From contig DOUV01000766.1 of NCBI GenBank assembly GCA_003520455.1, positions 1 through 32,461 on the forward strand: a DNA stretch of 32,461 bases. Reading direction: 5' to 3'. Of this stretch, positions 23,850-32,371 are shown piece after piece. A program made the position numbers and the translations under genes. Below the pieces are notes generated by a model. It saw nothing but the letters and a program-made list of their open reading frames with translations, was not told the origin of the DNA and did not search any database. Origin of the DNA: Chloroflexota bacterium. Lineage in GTDB: Bacteria; Chloroflexota; Anaerolineae; Ardenticatenales; Ardenticatenaceae. Position 1 is the first letter of the stretch; each line of letters opens with the position of its first letter.

Positions 23850-24554
23850 TTACCGACTCGATCGCTGCCGCAAGCCAACCTGTTCGTCCTGGCTTCGGGG
23901 TGGTGCCGTCCGAAAGGCTTGACGGATATACTTGCAGTCGGCCCGCATATGAGCGCGCATCATCTCCGTTGCAGCTTCAGCGTCTCCTTGCTTCAAGGCC
24001 CGCACGATGGCTCGATGATCTCGAAGGATACGGTGCGCTTCACCCGGGTCAAAAGTAATCTGTATGCGCGCGAGTAAGAGCGGCCGCCTGACAAAACGGA
24101 TCGCCGACACTAGCCAAGGGTTCTTCGTTGCCTCGAGGAGCCTGTCGTGAAACGCCGTATTGATGTGTACTAATTCGAGAACGTCCGCCTCATCGCCGGC
24201 TACTTCGGCGGCGGTTAAGAGCACGTCCAGAGCTTGAAGGTCGGCATTGCTCAGATGCTCCACCACTCGTTCGATCGCCAGGACCTCGAGAACTTCGCGA
24301 CACAGATACAACTGCTCGATATCTTCGACACTTAATTGGATCACGTGGACGCTCGTGCCGCTACTCTGCAAGAGTCCGTCGTGTTCCAGTTTGCGCATGG
24401 CCTCGCGCACGGGCGTTGGACTGATTCCCAGTAACCTGGCCAGAGAAGTCTCCGTCACGCGTTCGCCTGGCTGCACCTGCCCGTTGAGAATCATTTGCAG
24501 GATCGCCTCATACGCCTGTTCGTACAACGGTTTGCGAGATAATTTTAGGGTCAC
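23850..24554 (-). CDS. GntR-family regulator, FadR (FCD) subfamily, copy 2
   Basis: A 234-residue regulator with N-terminal winged helix (PLYEQAYEAILQMILNGQVQPGERVTETSLARLLGISPTPVREAMRKLEHDGLL, ~9-62) and an FCD domain (VHINTAFHDRLLEATKN, DHRAIVRALKQGD, MMRAHMR with the metal-ligand His residues). It starts at a GTG with GGAG seven bases upstream and has its own promoter at 24750-24778. It lies at the 3' end of operon 2, after the SDR gene, and most likely regulates that cassette. Its sequence is not especially close to the other FadR-type protein. Confidence 0.9.
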   Translation of the reverse strand: MTLKLSRKPLYEQAYEAILQMILNGQVQPGERVTETSLARLLGISPTPVREAMRKLEHDGLLQSSGTSVHVIQLSVEDIEQLYLCREVLEVLAIERVVEHLSNADLQALDVLLTAAEVAGDEADVLELVHINTAFHDRLLEATKNPWLVSAIRFVRRPLLLARIQITFDPGEAHRILRDHRAIVRALKQGDAEAATEMMRAHMRADCKYIRQAFRTAPPRSQDEQVGLRQRSSR

Positions 24555-24749
24555 AAGCGTACTCCAGAGTCCATAGAATCAACGGCCCTCAATCATTTCT
24601 TGCTCCGGCAGGCAACAGCGCGCCGGATTACCATCCACCTGCGAAGGTCCCGTAGCGGGATGACCACTTACCACCCGTCATTCGGTGCGATTCCTGGGCA
24701 GAGTGCGATTCATCCGTAAAGTCAGAAACGTGATCCGATCGCGATTCAT

Positions 24750-24778
24750 AGGATAGTGTCGGAATCATGAGAAGTCAA
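24750..24778 (-). promoter_or_regulatory. Promoter of the third gntR gene
   Basis: On the minus strand TTGACT (24773-24778), 17-bp spacer, TATCCT (24750-24755), giving a leader of ~190 nt before the GTG at 24554. It lies just after the SDR stop codon. Confidence 0.5.
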
Positions 24779-24817
24779 AGGATGACCGCGCCAGTAACCC
24801 GGTTCGCAACATGATAG

Positions 24818-25585
24818 TTACGTGATCGTCCATCCGCCATCCACGACTAACGTGTGGCCAACGACATAGCTCGACTCTCGAGAGGCAAGATAGAGAGCCG
24901 CGTACGCGACGTCATCGGGAACACCGAGTCGTGGGAGCAGTGTGCGCCTCTCATACTCAGCACGTATCTCGGGCGTATCGAGAAAGGGTTTGGACATCGC
25001 CGTCCGGATCGTGCCGGGCGCTATCGCGTTGACGCGAATATTCAACGGTGCATATTCAGCGGCAAGCTGTTTGGTTAAATTCTCGACCCCGCCCTTGCTG
25101 GCACAGTATGTCGTGGCGGTTCCCGTACCTCGAATCCCGTGAATCGAGGAGATGTTGACAATTCGTCCTTCTCCCTGTTCCAGCATTCGTGGAATCACAC
25201 TACGGCAGGTAAAGAAGTAGCCGCGCAAGTTTACTCCCAACACACGGTCCCATTCTTCATCGCTGACGTCAGTGATCGAATTGCGAATGAACATCCCGGC
25301 GCTATTGACCAGGATAGTGATCTTGCCGTAGTGCTCCAGGGTGAGGTCGATCAGGCGTTGGACGGCGCCGCTCTCGGTCACATCAGTTTCCAAGTAGACG
25401 GCGTCACCGCCTGCCTCCACAATCGCGGTAACAGTGTCGGGTGTCTCTTCAGAAGAAAAACGCGATTCACGCTGCCGGTCGGCAACAACAACTTTTGCAC
25501 CCTCCCTCGCAAACAGCAAAGCGCACGCACGCCCAATTCCGGACGCTCCGCCGGTAACGATCGCGACGTCATCCTGTAATCTCAT
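24818..25585 (-). CDS. Short-chain dehydrogenase/reductase (SDR), operon 2
   Basis: A 255-residue classical SDR with TGGASGIG (~12-19), NSAG, catalytic Ser in NISSIHG, YCASK, and C-terminal VVGHTLVVDGGWTIT. VVADRQRE after the second strand, with Asp at the decisive position, favours NAD(H). The ATG at 25585 is behind AGGAGGAAC; the frame continues 71 codons upstream without a ribosome site. It is 343 bp downstream of the DUF1116 gene, a larger gap than elsewhere in operon 2, so it may have its own promoter. It parallels the SDR of operon 1 but is not a close copy. Confidence 0.9.
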   Translation of the reverse strand: MRLQDDVAIVTGGASGIGRACALLFAREGAKVVVADRQRESRFSSEETPDTVTAIVEAGGDAVYLETDVTESGAVQRLIDLTLEHYGKITILVNSAGMFIRNSITDVSDEEWDRVLGVNLRGYFFTCRSVIPRMLEQGEGRIVNISSIHGIRGTGTATTYCASKGGVENLTKQLAAEYAPLNIRVNAIAPGTIRTAMSKPFLDTPEIRAEYERRTLLPRLGVPDDVAYAALYLASRESSYVVGHTLVVDGGWTIT

Positions 25586-25928
25586 TTCCGTTCCTCCTGG
25601 TTCATCAGTTGCAATATGAGCAGGTGTGGAGAAAGCCGGGCCGCCTGCTTCCTGAGGAAGGGAATGTTTTGCTCCGCTCGCGCTTTCTAAGCACCAGGAT
25701 GTGGAGACTTTGACCCTGCCTTGAAACCAGAAGTGCGACGCTCTACGTGGAAGTTGCCGTGCGGTCCAGGCAACAAGTGAAGCCCGCCAACCTATCACAC
25801 GGCGATCTCACCCGACAGTTGGTGGGAGAGAAGAGAGGAGACCCAGAGAAGGCCATCGAGGAGCGCGTCAATGGGGCCGGAGCGCCGGAAGCTGCGTACC
25901 CCTCGCGCCGCACTGCCGGCATCGAGCC
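25586..25928. other. Gene-free stretch between SDR and DUF1116 genes
   Basis: 343 bp. A 67-codon plus-strand frame (25747-25950) lacks a ribosome site and any familiar motif. There is a small palindrome, TTCCT-C-AGGAA, near 25650-25665 on the minus strand, ~70 bases before the SDR start, which may be a regulator site. No clear promoter was found. Confidence 0.35.
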
Positions 25929-27419
25929 TCAGCGCGGCGCCCTCTCGTGACCAGCAACCCACGTCGCGTGCATGTGCCGAAGGGCGTCGAGAAACGCTCC
26001 AAAGGGGGCGCGGACGACACCGGCACCGACCAGGCCGTGACCAGGCTCTTTGTGGGCAATCCCGGTATTGATCACTGGCGCGATGCCGGTTTCCAGCACA
26101 GCACGGACGTCGATGCCGGTTGGCGTGCCTTGAAAATCGAGGGCCGGGATCGTATAGTTGGGATTCTCGCCCAGGGTGATCTGATACATCTCGTGAGTGT
26201 ATCTGAGCGCGTCTGCCGGGGTGCCCCCGACGAATCGCACGATGGCAGGCGCGCTGGCCATGGCGAACGCGCCGATTCCGGCCGTCTCGGTGATGGCGCT
26301 GTCCCCGAGGTCCGGGTTGGCATCCGCCTCCGAGTACCCGGGGAAGTAGAGCCCCTGAGGAATGGACGCCGGTGTCGTAAACCAGGTATCTTCGGTGCCA
26401 CTGGTTCGGATACCGACGTGGACCCCATTTCGCGCGATCGCCGTCACCATCGTGCTAAAGGGGATCCCGTGGGCTGCCAGGAGGCTCGCCTTGCAGGCTG
26501 CCATCCCGACGTTGAGGAAAAAATGCTCCTGGTTCGCCAGGAAGTCGAGTGACTGCTTCACCGCATCCCGATCGCGCACGGCGGCCATCAGTGCGGGTGC
26601 GACGGTCCGGAAGAAAAGCATCGTGGCCGCAAGATCCCGGTTGTGGCATTCGTCGCCCATGTGGAGCGCCCGAGCGATGATTGGCTTGACCTCGATCCCG
26701 CCCAGTTCGTCAATCGCAGCCTGGAGCGAAGGCGCCAGCACTCTCTCCATCCAACGCAGGCGCTCGAGGACCTCGTCGTCGAAGGCTCCAAACCGAAGCG
26801 TGCGTCCCCATCCTTCATTCATGCCGGCATACCCAATGGTCCCGTGTTGATCGTCCTGGACGACCAGCACCGGCATGCGTGGGGTCAGGACGCCGGCCAT
26901 CGGCCCGACGGCATTATAGGAATGGCAGGGTGCGAAGGTGATGGCACCGCCGGCGGCAAGCGCTTGCGCCTCAGCAGGGGTTGTTGCAAGTCCTTCGTAG
27001 AGCAACCCACCGATGACCGCACCGCGCATCGCGCCGCACATCTCGTCCCACGTGATCGGCGGGCCGGCGTGGAGGATGGTCGTATCCGTCATCCCGGGCA
27101 CCACCTCCCGAGCGGGCACGATATCTCGCAACACCGGTCGGGCTGCAGTCAGCCGGGCGAGGGCCTCCTGATTCGCCGCTTTGATCCTCGCGCCCAGGTC
27201 CCGGTCGTCATCCGCGAGGTCTGCCAGCATCCGTGCGACATCGGGGTCGCCGCCGGCCGGGGGTGACCACTCCAGATCGATGACGTCAATTCCGGCCTCG
27301 CGGAGATCGTTCCCGAGTCGCGCGAGGCCGATATTTGCGACTCCAAAGTTGCCGCCGAGTAGATCTTGCACGCGTTTTCCCTCGTCCCTGTCCGCAATGT
27401 GAATCCGTGCCGGGAGCAT
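25929..27419 (-). CDS. DUF1116 protein (YlbE/AllG-like), copy 2, with N-terminal extra domain
   Basis: A 496-residue protein in two parts. Residues 1-~75 (GNFGVANIGLARLGNDLREAGIDVIDLEWSPPAGGDPDVARML) form a small domain homologous to the separate 67-residue protein of operon 1. Residues ~80-496 are the DUF1116 core: LHAGPPITWDEMCGAMRGAVIGGLLYEGLA, CHSYNAVGPMAGVL, PDLGDSAITETAGIGAFAMASAP and LETGIAPVINTGIAHKEPGHGLVGAGVV. The core is closer to E. coli YlbE than copy 1 is, including the NTGIAHKE motif. The ATG directly follows the fdrA stop codon (TAGATG), implying coupled translation and a fixed 1:1 ratio with FdrA. By analogy it would help phosphorolysis or carbamoyl transfer on a ureido acid. 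Confidence 0.9.
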   Translation of the reverse strand: MLPARIHIADRDEGKRVQDLLGGNFGVANIGLARLGNDLREAGIDVIDLEWSPPAGGDPDVARMLADLADDDRDLGARIKAANQEALARLTAARPVLRDIVPAREVVPGMTDTTILHAGPPITWDEMCGAMRGAVIGGLLYEGLATTPAEAQALAAGGAITFAPCHSYNAVGPMAGVLTPRMPVLVVQDDQHGTIGYAGMNEGWGRTLRFGAFDDEVLERLRWMERVLAPSLQAAIDELGGIEVKPIIARALHMGDECHNRDLAATMLFFRTVAPALMAAVRDRDAVKQSLDFLANQEHFFLNVGMAACKASLLAAHGIPFSTMVTAIARNGVHVGIRTSGTEDTWFTTPASIPQGLYFPGYSEADANPDLGDSAITETAGIGAFAMASAPAIVRFVGGTPADALRYTHEMYQITLGENPNYTIPALDFQGTPTGIDVRAVLETGIAPVINTGIAHKEPGHGLVGAGVVRAPFGAFLDALRHMHATWVAGHERAPR

Positions 27420-28964
27420 CTACGCCATCACGAGCGCTGCCGCCGCGCGAGCCGCCGCCGCGTTGCTTTCCGCCACGACGACCCTCTCCTTCGTGAGCTT
27501 CTCGACCTGGGCCGCATACGGTTGGGGGTCGTCTGCCGTGCCGGTGACCGACGCGACGACGTGCAGGGTCCTCTCGCCGCGGCCGGCGATCTGGCGCGCC
27601 TGCGCGATGGCCGGAAGCAGCGTGCCGGCAGGGTCGGGCTCACTCCCCAACCCGAGGATGACGTCCAGGAGGATCACTCCTACGCGAGGGTCGGCGGCAA
27701 CGTCGAGCAGTCGCGCCGCTCGCCGTGTCCCATCGATCATGGGATGCGGCTGCCCGGCAGTAAATTCCTCGGCGCCAAGGTCGAGGCACGTATGCCCGGG
27801 GAGCTGGCCTGTCTCCGGGAGGCGGTGGTCGGAATCGAGCGGCGCGTTGGACCAGATCGGGCCGAGCGCCGCCCGCAGGACGAGCATCGCTTCGTACGCG
27901 AGTGTTCCTCCGGCAAAGAGCCCGCAGAGCAGGGGCGGCTCGCCCTGCCGGACGGGAGTCTCGGGCACTTCCGCAGCGGAGATCGCGGGAATCGGGCGCT
28001 GCGTGGCCAACTCGACGGCAAGCCGGGCCGCCTCCTCTAACGTGCGAGCCACGGAGGCGCCGGCGGCCTCGATTGGCTCGGGATCGCCGCCCAGGAAGCA
28101 GACGACAACCGGCTTGCGTGCATGGGCCACGCGCCGCAGCACGCTCGCCGCCACCTGGGGGTCCGGGGGCTTGGAGAGGAGGACGAGCATCCGCGTGGCC
28201 TCGTCCCCGAGCAAGAGGTCGATCCCCTGCTGCATCGTGAGCCCCCCGACTGCCGCCGACAGATCGCGACCACCGGTGCCGATCGCGTGCGACACACCCG
28301 ACCCGAGCCGGTCGATGAGACACGTCACCTCTTGCAAGCCACTGCCCGACGCGGCGATAAGGCCGATCGGCCCACGTCGTAGCCGGTTCGCGAAGCCCAA
28401 AGGCACGCCGCCGATAATGGCTGTTCCACACTCGGGGCCCATCACGAGCAGCCCTCGATCTCGGGCCGCTTGTTTCAGCGCCACCTCATCTTCGACCGGG
28501 ACATGGTCGCTAAAGAGCGCAACGTGCCGTCCGGCACGCAGCGCCTTCCAGGCTTCTGCTGCCGCATATCGCCCCGGGGTCGAGATTAGTGCCAGACGCG
28601 CGGATTCGGGGAGTTCACGCCATTGCCACCGCCCTACCCGTGGAGCAGGGGCCCCTCCGGAAGGCGAATCCGGCGGAGTCCGCCCGGCCGGTGCTGTCAA
28701 CGACCTCGTCGCCCACTCCAACGCCTCCGCGGCTTCAACGTCGGTTCCAGCCGCCGCGGCAATGACCAGATCGGCGGGTGAAACGCCTTCCGGCCGCTCG
28801 GCGAGAAGCCCGCTTTCGACGAGCACCGCGACATTCGCCGGGGTGCCCATCATCACCCCGGCCGCCTCGACGCCGGGCCGCTCGCCGAGACCGCGAGAGA
28901 GCTCCATCAAAAAGACGGAATCATGATAACTGTTGGGAATGAGGATGTGTCGGATAACAGGCAT
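27420..28964 (-). CDS. fdrA: FdrA-family protein (AllF-like), copy 2
   Basis: A 514-residue paralogue of the operon 1 FdrA. It has YHDSVFLMELSRGLGERPGVEAAGVMMGTPANVAVL at the N-terminus, LISTPGRYAAAEAWKALRAGRHVALFSDHVP, VMGPECGTAIIGGVPLGFANR, AASGSGLQEV and GTGGRDLSAAVGG. These follow the CoA-binding-domain order of SucD-like proteins. The C-terminal half has the ligase-like DVILGLGSEPDPAGTLLPAI segment. The start at 28964 lies 7 bp after the dehydrogenase stop with only a weak ribosome site, so coupling is likely. Local GC is higher than in the neighbours, and the complementary frame is open for 487 codons; this is a base-composition effect. Confidence 0.88.
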   Translation of the reverse strand: MPVIRHILIPNSYHDSVFLMELSRGLGERPGVEAAGVMMGTPANVAVLVESGLLAERPEGVSPADLVIAAAAGTDVEAAEALEWATRSLTAPAGRTPPDSPSGGAPAPRVGRWQWRELPESARLALISTPGRYAAAEAWKALRAGRHVALFSDHVPVEDEVALKQAARDRGLLVMGPECGTAIIGGVPLGFANRLRRGPIGLIAASGSGLQEVTCLIDRLGSGVSHAIGTGGRDLSAAVGGLTMQQGIDLLLGDEATRMLVLLSKPPDPQVAASVLRRVAHARKPVVVCFLGGDPEPIEAAGASVARTLEEAARLAVELATQRPIPAISAAEVPETPVRQGEPPLLCGLFAGGTLAYEAMLVLRAALGPIWSNAPLDSDHRLPETGQLPGHTCLDLGAEEFTAGQPHPMIDGTRRAARLLDVAADPRVGVILLDVILGLGSEPDPAGTLLPAIAQARQIAGRGERTLHVVASVTGTADDPQPYAAQVEKLTKERVVVAESNAAAARAAAALVMA

Positions 28965-28971
28965 AGTAATA

Positions 28972-30057
28972 TCACGGTTGAATCGCGACGCGGAGCGCCT
29001 TGTCGGGGTTCCGCATGAAGAAAAGAAGCGCTTCCTCTGCCGATTCGAGGGGAAAGCAATGGGTCATCATCTTTTCGACGGGATATTTGCGACTGTTGAT
29101 GATCCGCACCGCCAGCTCCGTGTCCCACGATTGGCCAAGGCCGCCGAGAAGCACGACTTCCTTGAACACAATCTTATCGGTGGTCAAAGGCGCTTGCCGG
29201 TATCCGGTGGTGCCGACCATGACGAAGCGGCCGGTGGGCCGAATCACATCCAGGCCCAGTTCCATCATGGCAGCGGCGCCGGTACACTCGACGACAACGT
29301 CGGCCAACCGGCCCCCCGTGAGATCGCGCACGGTGCCAACCGGGTCGATCTCCCGCTCCAGGTCGATGAGATGATGGGCGCCGTATTCGCGTGCCAGGTC
29401 CCATTTGAGCTTCAGCGCCTCACGGCCTATTACAATGATCGGGGCAGCATTTGCCTCGCGGGCGGCGATCACACTGGCAAGTCCCTGCGCCCCCACACCC
29501 AGAACGACGACACCCTCCCCGGCCCTCACCGCTCCTTTGGTCCGAATCCAGCGCACGCCGTTCCCCAGGACTGACGCCAGTACAGCCGCCTCGTCGGGGA
29601 CGCCGGGCGCGATTTTATGCACCTTAGAACCGGGTGCCCCGAACATATACTCACCGTAGGCGCCCCAAAGGTAAGGGGGCGTCTCGCACGACATATTGAC
29701 CCCATAGACACGAGAGGTGCGACAGAACTGGTAGTAGCCGGTCAGGCAGTACTCGCACTGCCCGCAGAGAATATAGGGCTCGACGTTGACGCGATCGCCA
29801 ACCTCGACCCCGTAGGTTCGAGCGGCCTCATCTCCGATGGTGGCGATCGTGCCGACGACTTCGTGTCCGAGAATCATCGGATAGTGGGCCTTCACGTTGC
29901 GCCCTTCATATTCAATCGGATCGCCGCCGCAAATGCTCACTAGATTGACTCGTAGGAGAAACTCATCGGGACCGATCGCCGGGACAGGAAACTCGCGCAT
30001 CTCCATTTTGCGCGGTGCGACCAGAACCATCGATCGCTCGCGACTCGGTAGCACCAT
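28972..30057 (-). CDS. Zinc-dependent medium-chain alcohol dehydrogenase
   Basis: About 361 residues. The catalytic zinc ligands are Cys (SICGGDPIEYEG, ~43) and His-Glu in ILGHEVVGTI (~64-65). The structural zinc site is CGQCEYCLTGYYQFC (Cx2Cx2Cx7C, ~97-111). The NAD(P) site is GVGAQG, followed by an acidic-free IGREALK strand that leaves cofactor choice open. It oxidises an alcohol produced or used in the pathway. The ATG at 30057 is favoured over a GTG just before it because of its spacing to GGAGGAG. It starts 12 bp after the hydantoinase stop and ends 7 bp before fdrA, firmly in operon 2. Confidence 0.92.
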   Translation of the reverse strand: MVLPSRERSMVLVAPRKMEMREFPVPAIGPDEFLLRVNLVSICGGDPIEYEGRNVKAHYPMILGHEVVGTIATIGDEAARTYGVEVGDRVNVEPYILCGQCEYCLTGYYQFCRTSRVYGVNMSCETPPYLWGAYGEYMFGAPGSKVHKIAPGVPDEAAVLASVLGNGVRWIRTKGAVRAGEGVVVLGVGAQGLASVIAAREANAAPIIVIGREALKLKWDLAREYGAHHLIDLEREIDPVGTVRDLTGGRLADVVVECTGAAAMMELGLDVIRPTGRFVMVGTTGYRQAPLTTDKIVFKEVVLLGGLGQSWDTELAVRIINSRKYPVEKMMTHCFPLESAEEALLFFMRNPDKALRVAIQP

Positions 30058-30069
30058 CACTCTCCTCCA

Positions 30070-31464
30070 TCATCCCTGCCAGGCAGGTGCCGGGTCGATC
30101 TGGCGCTCGATAAAGCGGCCACGATCCGTCGAGCCGACAAACTTCCGATTTTCGACGATCACCTCACCCCGTGAGATCGTGTGCGTGGGCCAACCACGCA
30201 TTTCCATGCCCTCGAAGATCGTATACCCGACCGGTGTGGCGAGATCTTCGTGATGGACAACCCGGACGGCGTGTGGGTCAAAGAGAACCAGATCGGCATC
30301 GTAGCCGACCCGTATGGCGCCCTTGCGCGGTACACCGAAGAGCGCAGCCGGTCCGGCAGAGATGAGCCCGACCATCCGTTCGGCGGTGATGCGTCCCTTC
30401 GCCACACCCTCACTGTGCAGGTAGGTGAGAATCATCTCGCTCCCCGCAATCCCCGGTGGGACCTCGAGCCAGTGCGGCCGGCGTTCCTTCACCTCGCGTC
30501 CGAAGGCGTTGTGATCGGACGAGACGGCACTGATCGTGCCGTCCGCCAGCCCCTCCCAGAGCGCCTCACGATTCCCGGGTGGCCGCAACGGAGGGGTCAT
30601 CGTGTACAGAACGCCTTTCGGCTCGCGGTAGATTTCGTCGGTGAAGGCCAGGTAGTGGGGGCACGTCTCCGTCCGGACAGGAAGACCGGCCGCCTGGGCC
30701 TGGCGGATCACAGCGAGCGCCTTCCCGGCCGTCAGATGGACCACGTAGAGCCGCGCGCCCGTCTCTCGCGCCAAAGTGACGACCTCGTAGACCGCTATCT
30801 CCTCCGAAAAGTCCGGACGCGTCCGGGAATGATAGATCAGGTCCGGCTGGGATGCGTACCGGGTGCGCAGGTACTCCAGGATCTCATCCTGCTCGGCGTG
30901 GATACAGGCGACGCCATTGAGACCGTGGATGGTCTGGAAGGCATCCAACAGGAAGCCAAGATCGACGGCAAAGCCCCACTTCCGGTAGGTGACGAAAAAC
31001 TTGAAGGAGGGAATTCCCATCTCAATAATGTGGCCGAAACGCTCGAGCACCGCCGGGTCGGGATCGGTGATCCCGGCGTGAAAACTGTAGTCGATGCAAC
31101 TCCCGGCGTCGGCCAGGGCGATACGCTCGCGTAAGAACTCCTCCGGCGGTCGAGTGCGAGGAGCGATGGCAAAATCGATGAACATCGTCACCCCGCCGAT
31201 TGCCGCCGCCACCGGCCCGTTCTGGTAGTCATCCTCCGTCATGATGGCGCCATCGCCCTGGCCTTGCTTCAAGGCGAAATGGACGTGTGGATCAATCACG
31301 CCCGGCAGGACCCAACGATTGCTGGCATCGATCGTCCGTCTGGCCTGGAGGGGCGCCTCACTCATGACGGCGATTCGCCCCCCACGAACGCCCACGTTCG
31401 CGCGGGTGCGTCCCTCCGAATTGATGATCAGGCCGCCGTTGATCGCGAGATCGAAATCGGTCAC
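30070..31464 (-). CDS. Hydantoinase/dihydropyrimidinase/allantoinase-type amidohydrolase
   Basis: A 464-residue cyclic amidohydrolase. The binuclear metal site is visible: DPHVHF (His60, His62), SFKFF with the Lys that would be carboxylated (Lys155), IHAEQ (His189), VVHLTA (His243) and SSDHNAF (Asp317). The family opens cyclic ureides or imides: hydantoins, dihydropyrimidines or allantoin. The product is a ureido (N-carbamoyl) acid, which fits an FdrA-DUF1116 module in the same operon that could remove the carbamoyl group. It starts at GTG behind GGGAGGG. The exact substrate is unknown; allantoinases usually have a different Lys-region sequence, so hydantoin/dihydropyrimidine is slightly favoured. 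Confidence 0.9.
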   Translation of the reverse strand: MTDFDLAINGGLIINSEGRTRANVGVRGGRIAVMSEAPLQARRTIDASNRWVLPGVIDPHVHFALKQGQGDGAIMTEDDYQNGPVAAAIGGVTMFIDFAIAPRTRPPEEFLRERIALADAGSCIDYSFHAGITDPDPAVLERFGHIIEMGIPSFKFFVTYRKWGFAVDLGFLLDAFQTIHGLNGVACIHAEQDEILEYLRTRYASQPDLIYHSRTRPDFSEEIAVYEVVTLARETGARLYVVHLTAGKALAVIRQAQAAGLPVRTETCPHYLAFTDEIYREPKGVLYTMTPPLRPPGNREALWEGLADGTISAVSSDHNAFGREVKERRPHWLEVPPGIAGSEMILTYLHSEGVAKGRITAERMVGLISAGPAALFGVPRKGAIRVGYDADLVLFDPHAVRVVHHEDLATPVGYTIFEGMEMRGWPTHTISRGEVIVENRKFVGSTDRGRFIERQIDPAPAWQG

Positions 31465-31520
31465 AGTCCCTCCCGTGTTGCTCGTTTCGCCGTGGTTCGG
31501 CCTGACGCACGAACAGATAG

Positions 31521-32327
31521 CTACTGAACCGAGTACTGCAACTTGATCACACCGGCAAACACGAGGATGTACCAGATGATGACAGAGGCGATGAGAACTA
31601 CCGTGATGACCTTCCCCGCCCGGCTCATCTTCATCTCGTCCACGAAGGTGCGCGTCGGATAAGCTCCGAACCCGCGGCTTTCCATCGATTGGACGGTGAG
31701 CGCAGCATCGCGGAGACTTCGCACCAGCAGAGGGACGGTAAAGCGCTTCGTATTCTCGACTCGGCCTTTCAACCCCGTCTTCTCACCGACCCCCCGGACT
31801 TTATGGGCCGCTTTGATCGTCTTGGTTTCCTCCTCGATAATCGGAATGATTCGCAGCGCGATAAAGAACGCATACGGCACCTTGTACGGCAACCGGAGGA
31901 TTTGGACGAAGGAGACTACCAGGTCGCGGGGATGTGTGGTGCGAATAAAGATGAACGAGACCAGGAAGATCGTGTAGATCCGCAGCGAGACCGCCAGCGC
32001 GTAGTCAACCGTCTCCAGATAAATAACCTTCGAGCCGAGCTCGAACAGTGTGATCTCCCCCGGAACCTTGAGCAGGATGGATTGAACGATAAAGAAGGAG
32101 AGCGACGCGAGCGCCATGAGGCCCGTCCCCCGCCAGAGCTCGCGCGGAGTCAGCTTGCCTGCAAAGAGAGCGACGAACAAGATGGCGATCGACATAAAAA
32201 GCTGAGGCAACGCAAAGAACGAGCCGAAAGCCAGGAACGATATCGCAAAGAGACCTACTGTCTTGGTCACCGGATCCAGACGGTGGAGAAAGGAATCCTG
32301 AGGACGATACTGGTATACAAGTTCCAT
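31521..32327 (-). CDS. ecfT: ECF transporter transmembrane component EcfT, operon 2
   Basis: A 268-residue EcfT paralogue with several hydrophobic segments and the two ATPase-docking motifs AHKVRGVGE and SMESRGFGA. The ATG at 32327 is set by AAGGAGG and by alignment with the operon 1 EcfT. It lies 56 bp before the hydantoinase gene. If the layout mirrors operon 1, the S and A subunits lie beyond the right edge of the window, but the repeat directly upstream could also separate this gene from its partners. Confidence 0.9.
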   Translation of the reverse strand: MELVYQYRPQDSFLHRLDPVTKTVGLFAISFLAFGSFFALPQLFMSIAILFVALFAGKLTPRELWRGTGLMALASLSFFIVQSILLKVPGEITLFELGSKVIYLETVDYALAVSLRIYTIFLVSFIFIRTTHPRDLVVSFVQILRLPYKVPYAFFIALRIIPIIEEETKTIKAAHKVRGVGEKTGLKGRVENTKRFTVPLLVRSLRDAALTVQSMESRGFGAYPTRTFVDEMKMSRAGKVITVVLIASVIIWYILVFAGVIKLQYSVQ

Positions 32328-32371
32328 TCCCGGCGCCTCCTTAATCGCAACGTTCCGGGCCGGTTCACTCC

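Noticed and set aside
25747..25950. 67-codon plus-strand frame between SDR and DUF1116
   Set aside because: No ribosome site, no motif, and it overlaps the 3' end of the DUF1116 gene on the other strand.
27463..28926. 487-codon open frame on the plus strand
   Set aside because: It is exactly antisense to the second fdrA gene, very Arg/Ser/Pro-rich with no family motif, and arises from high third-position GC.
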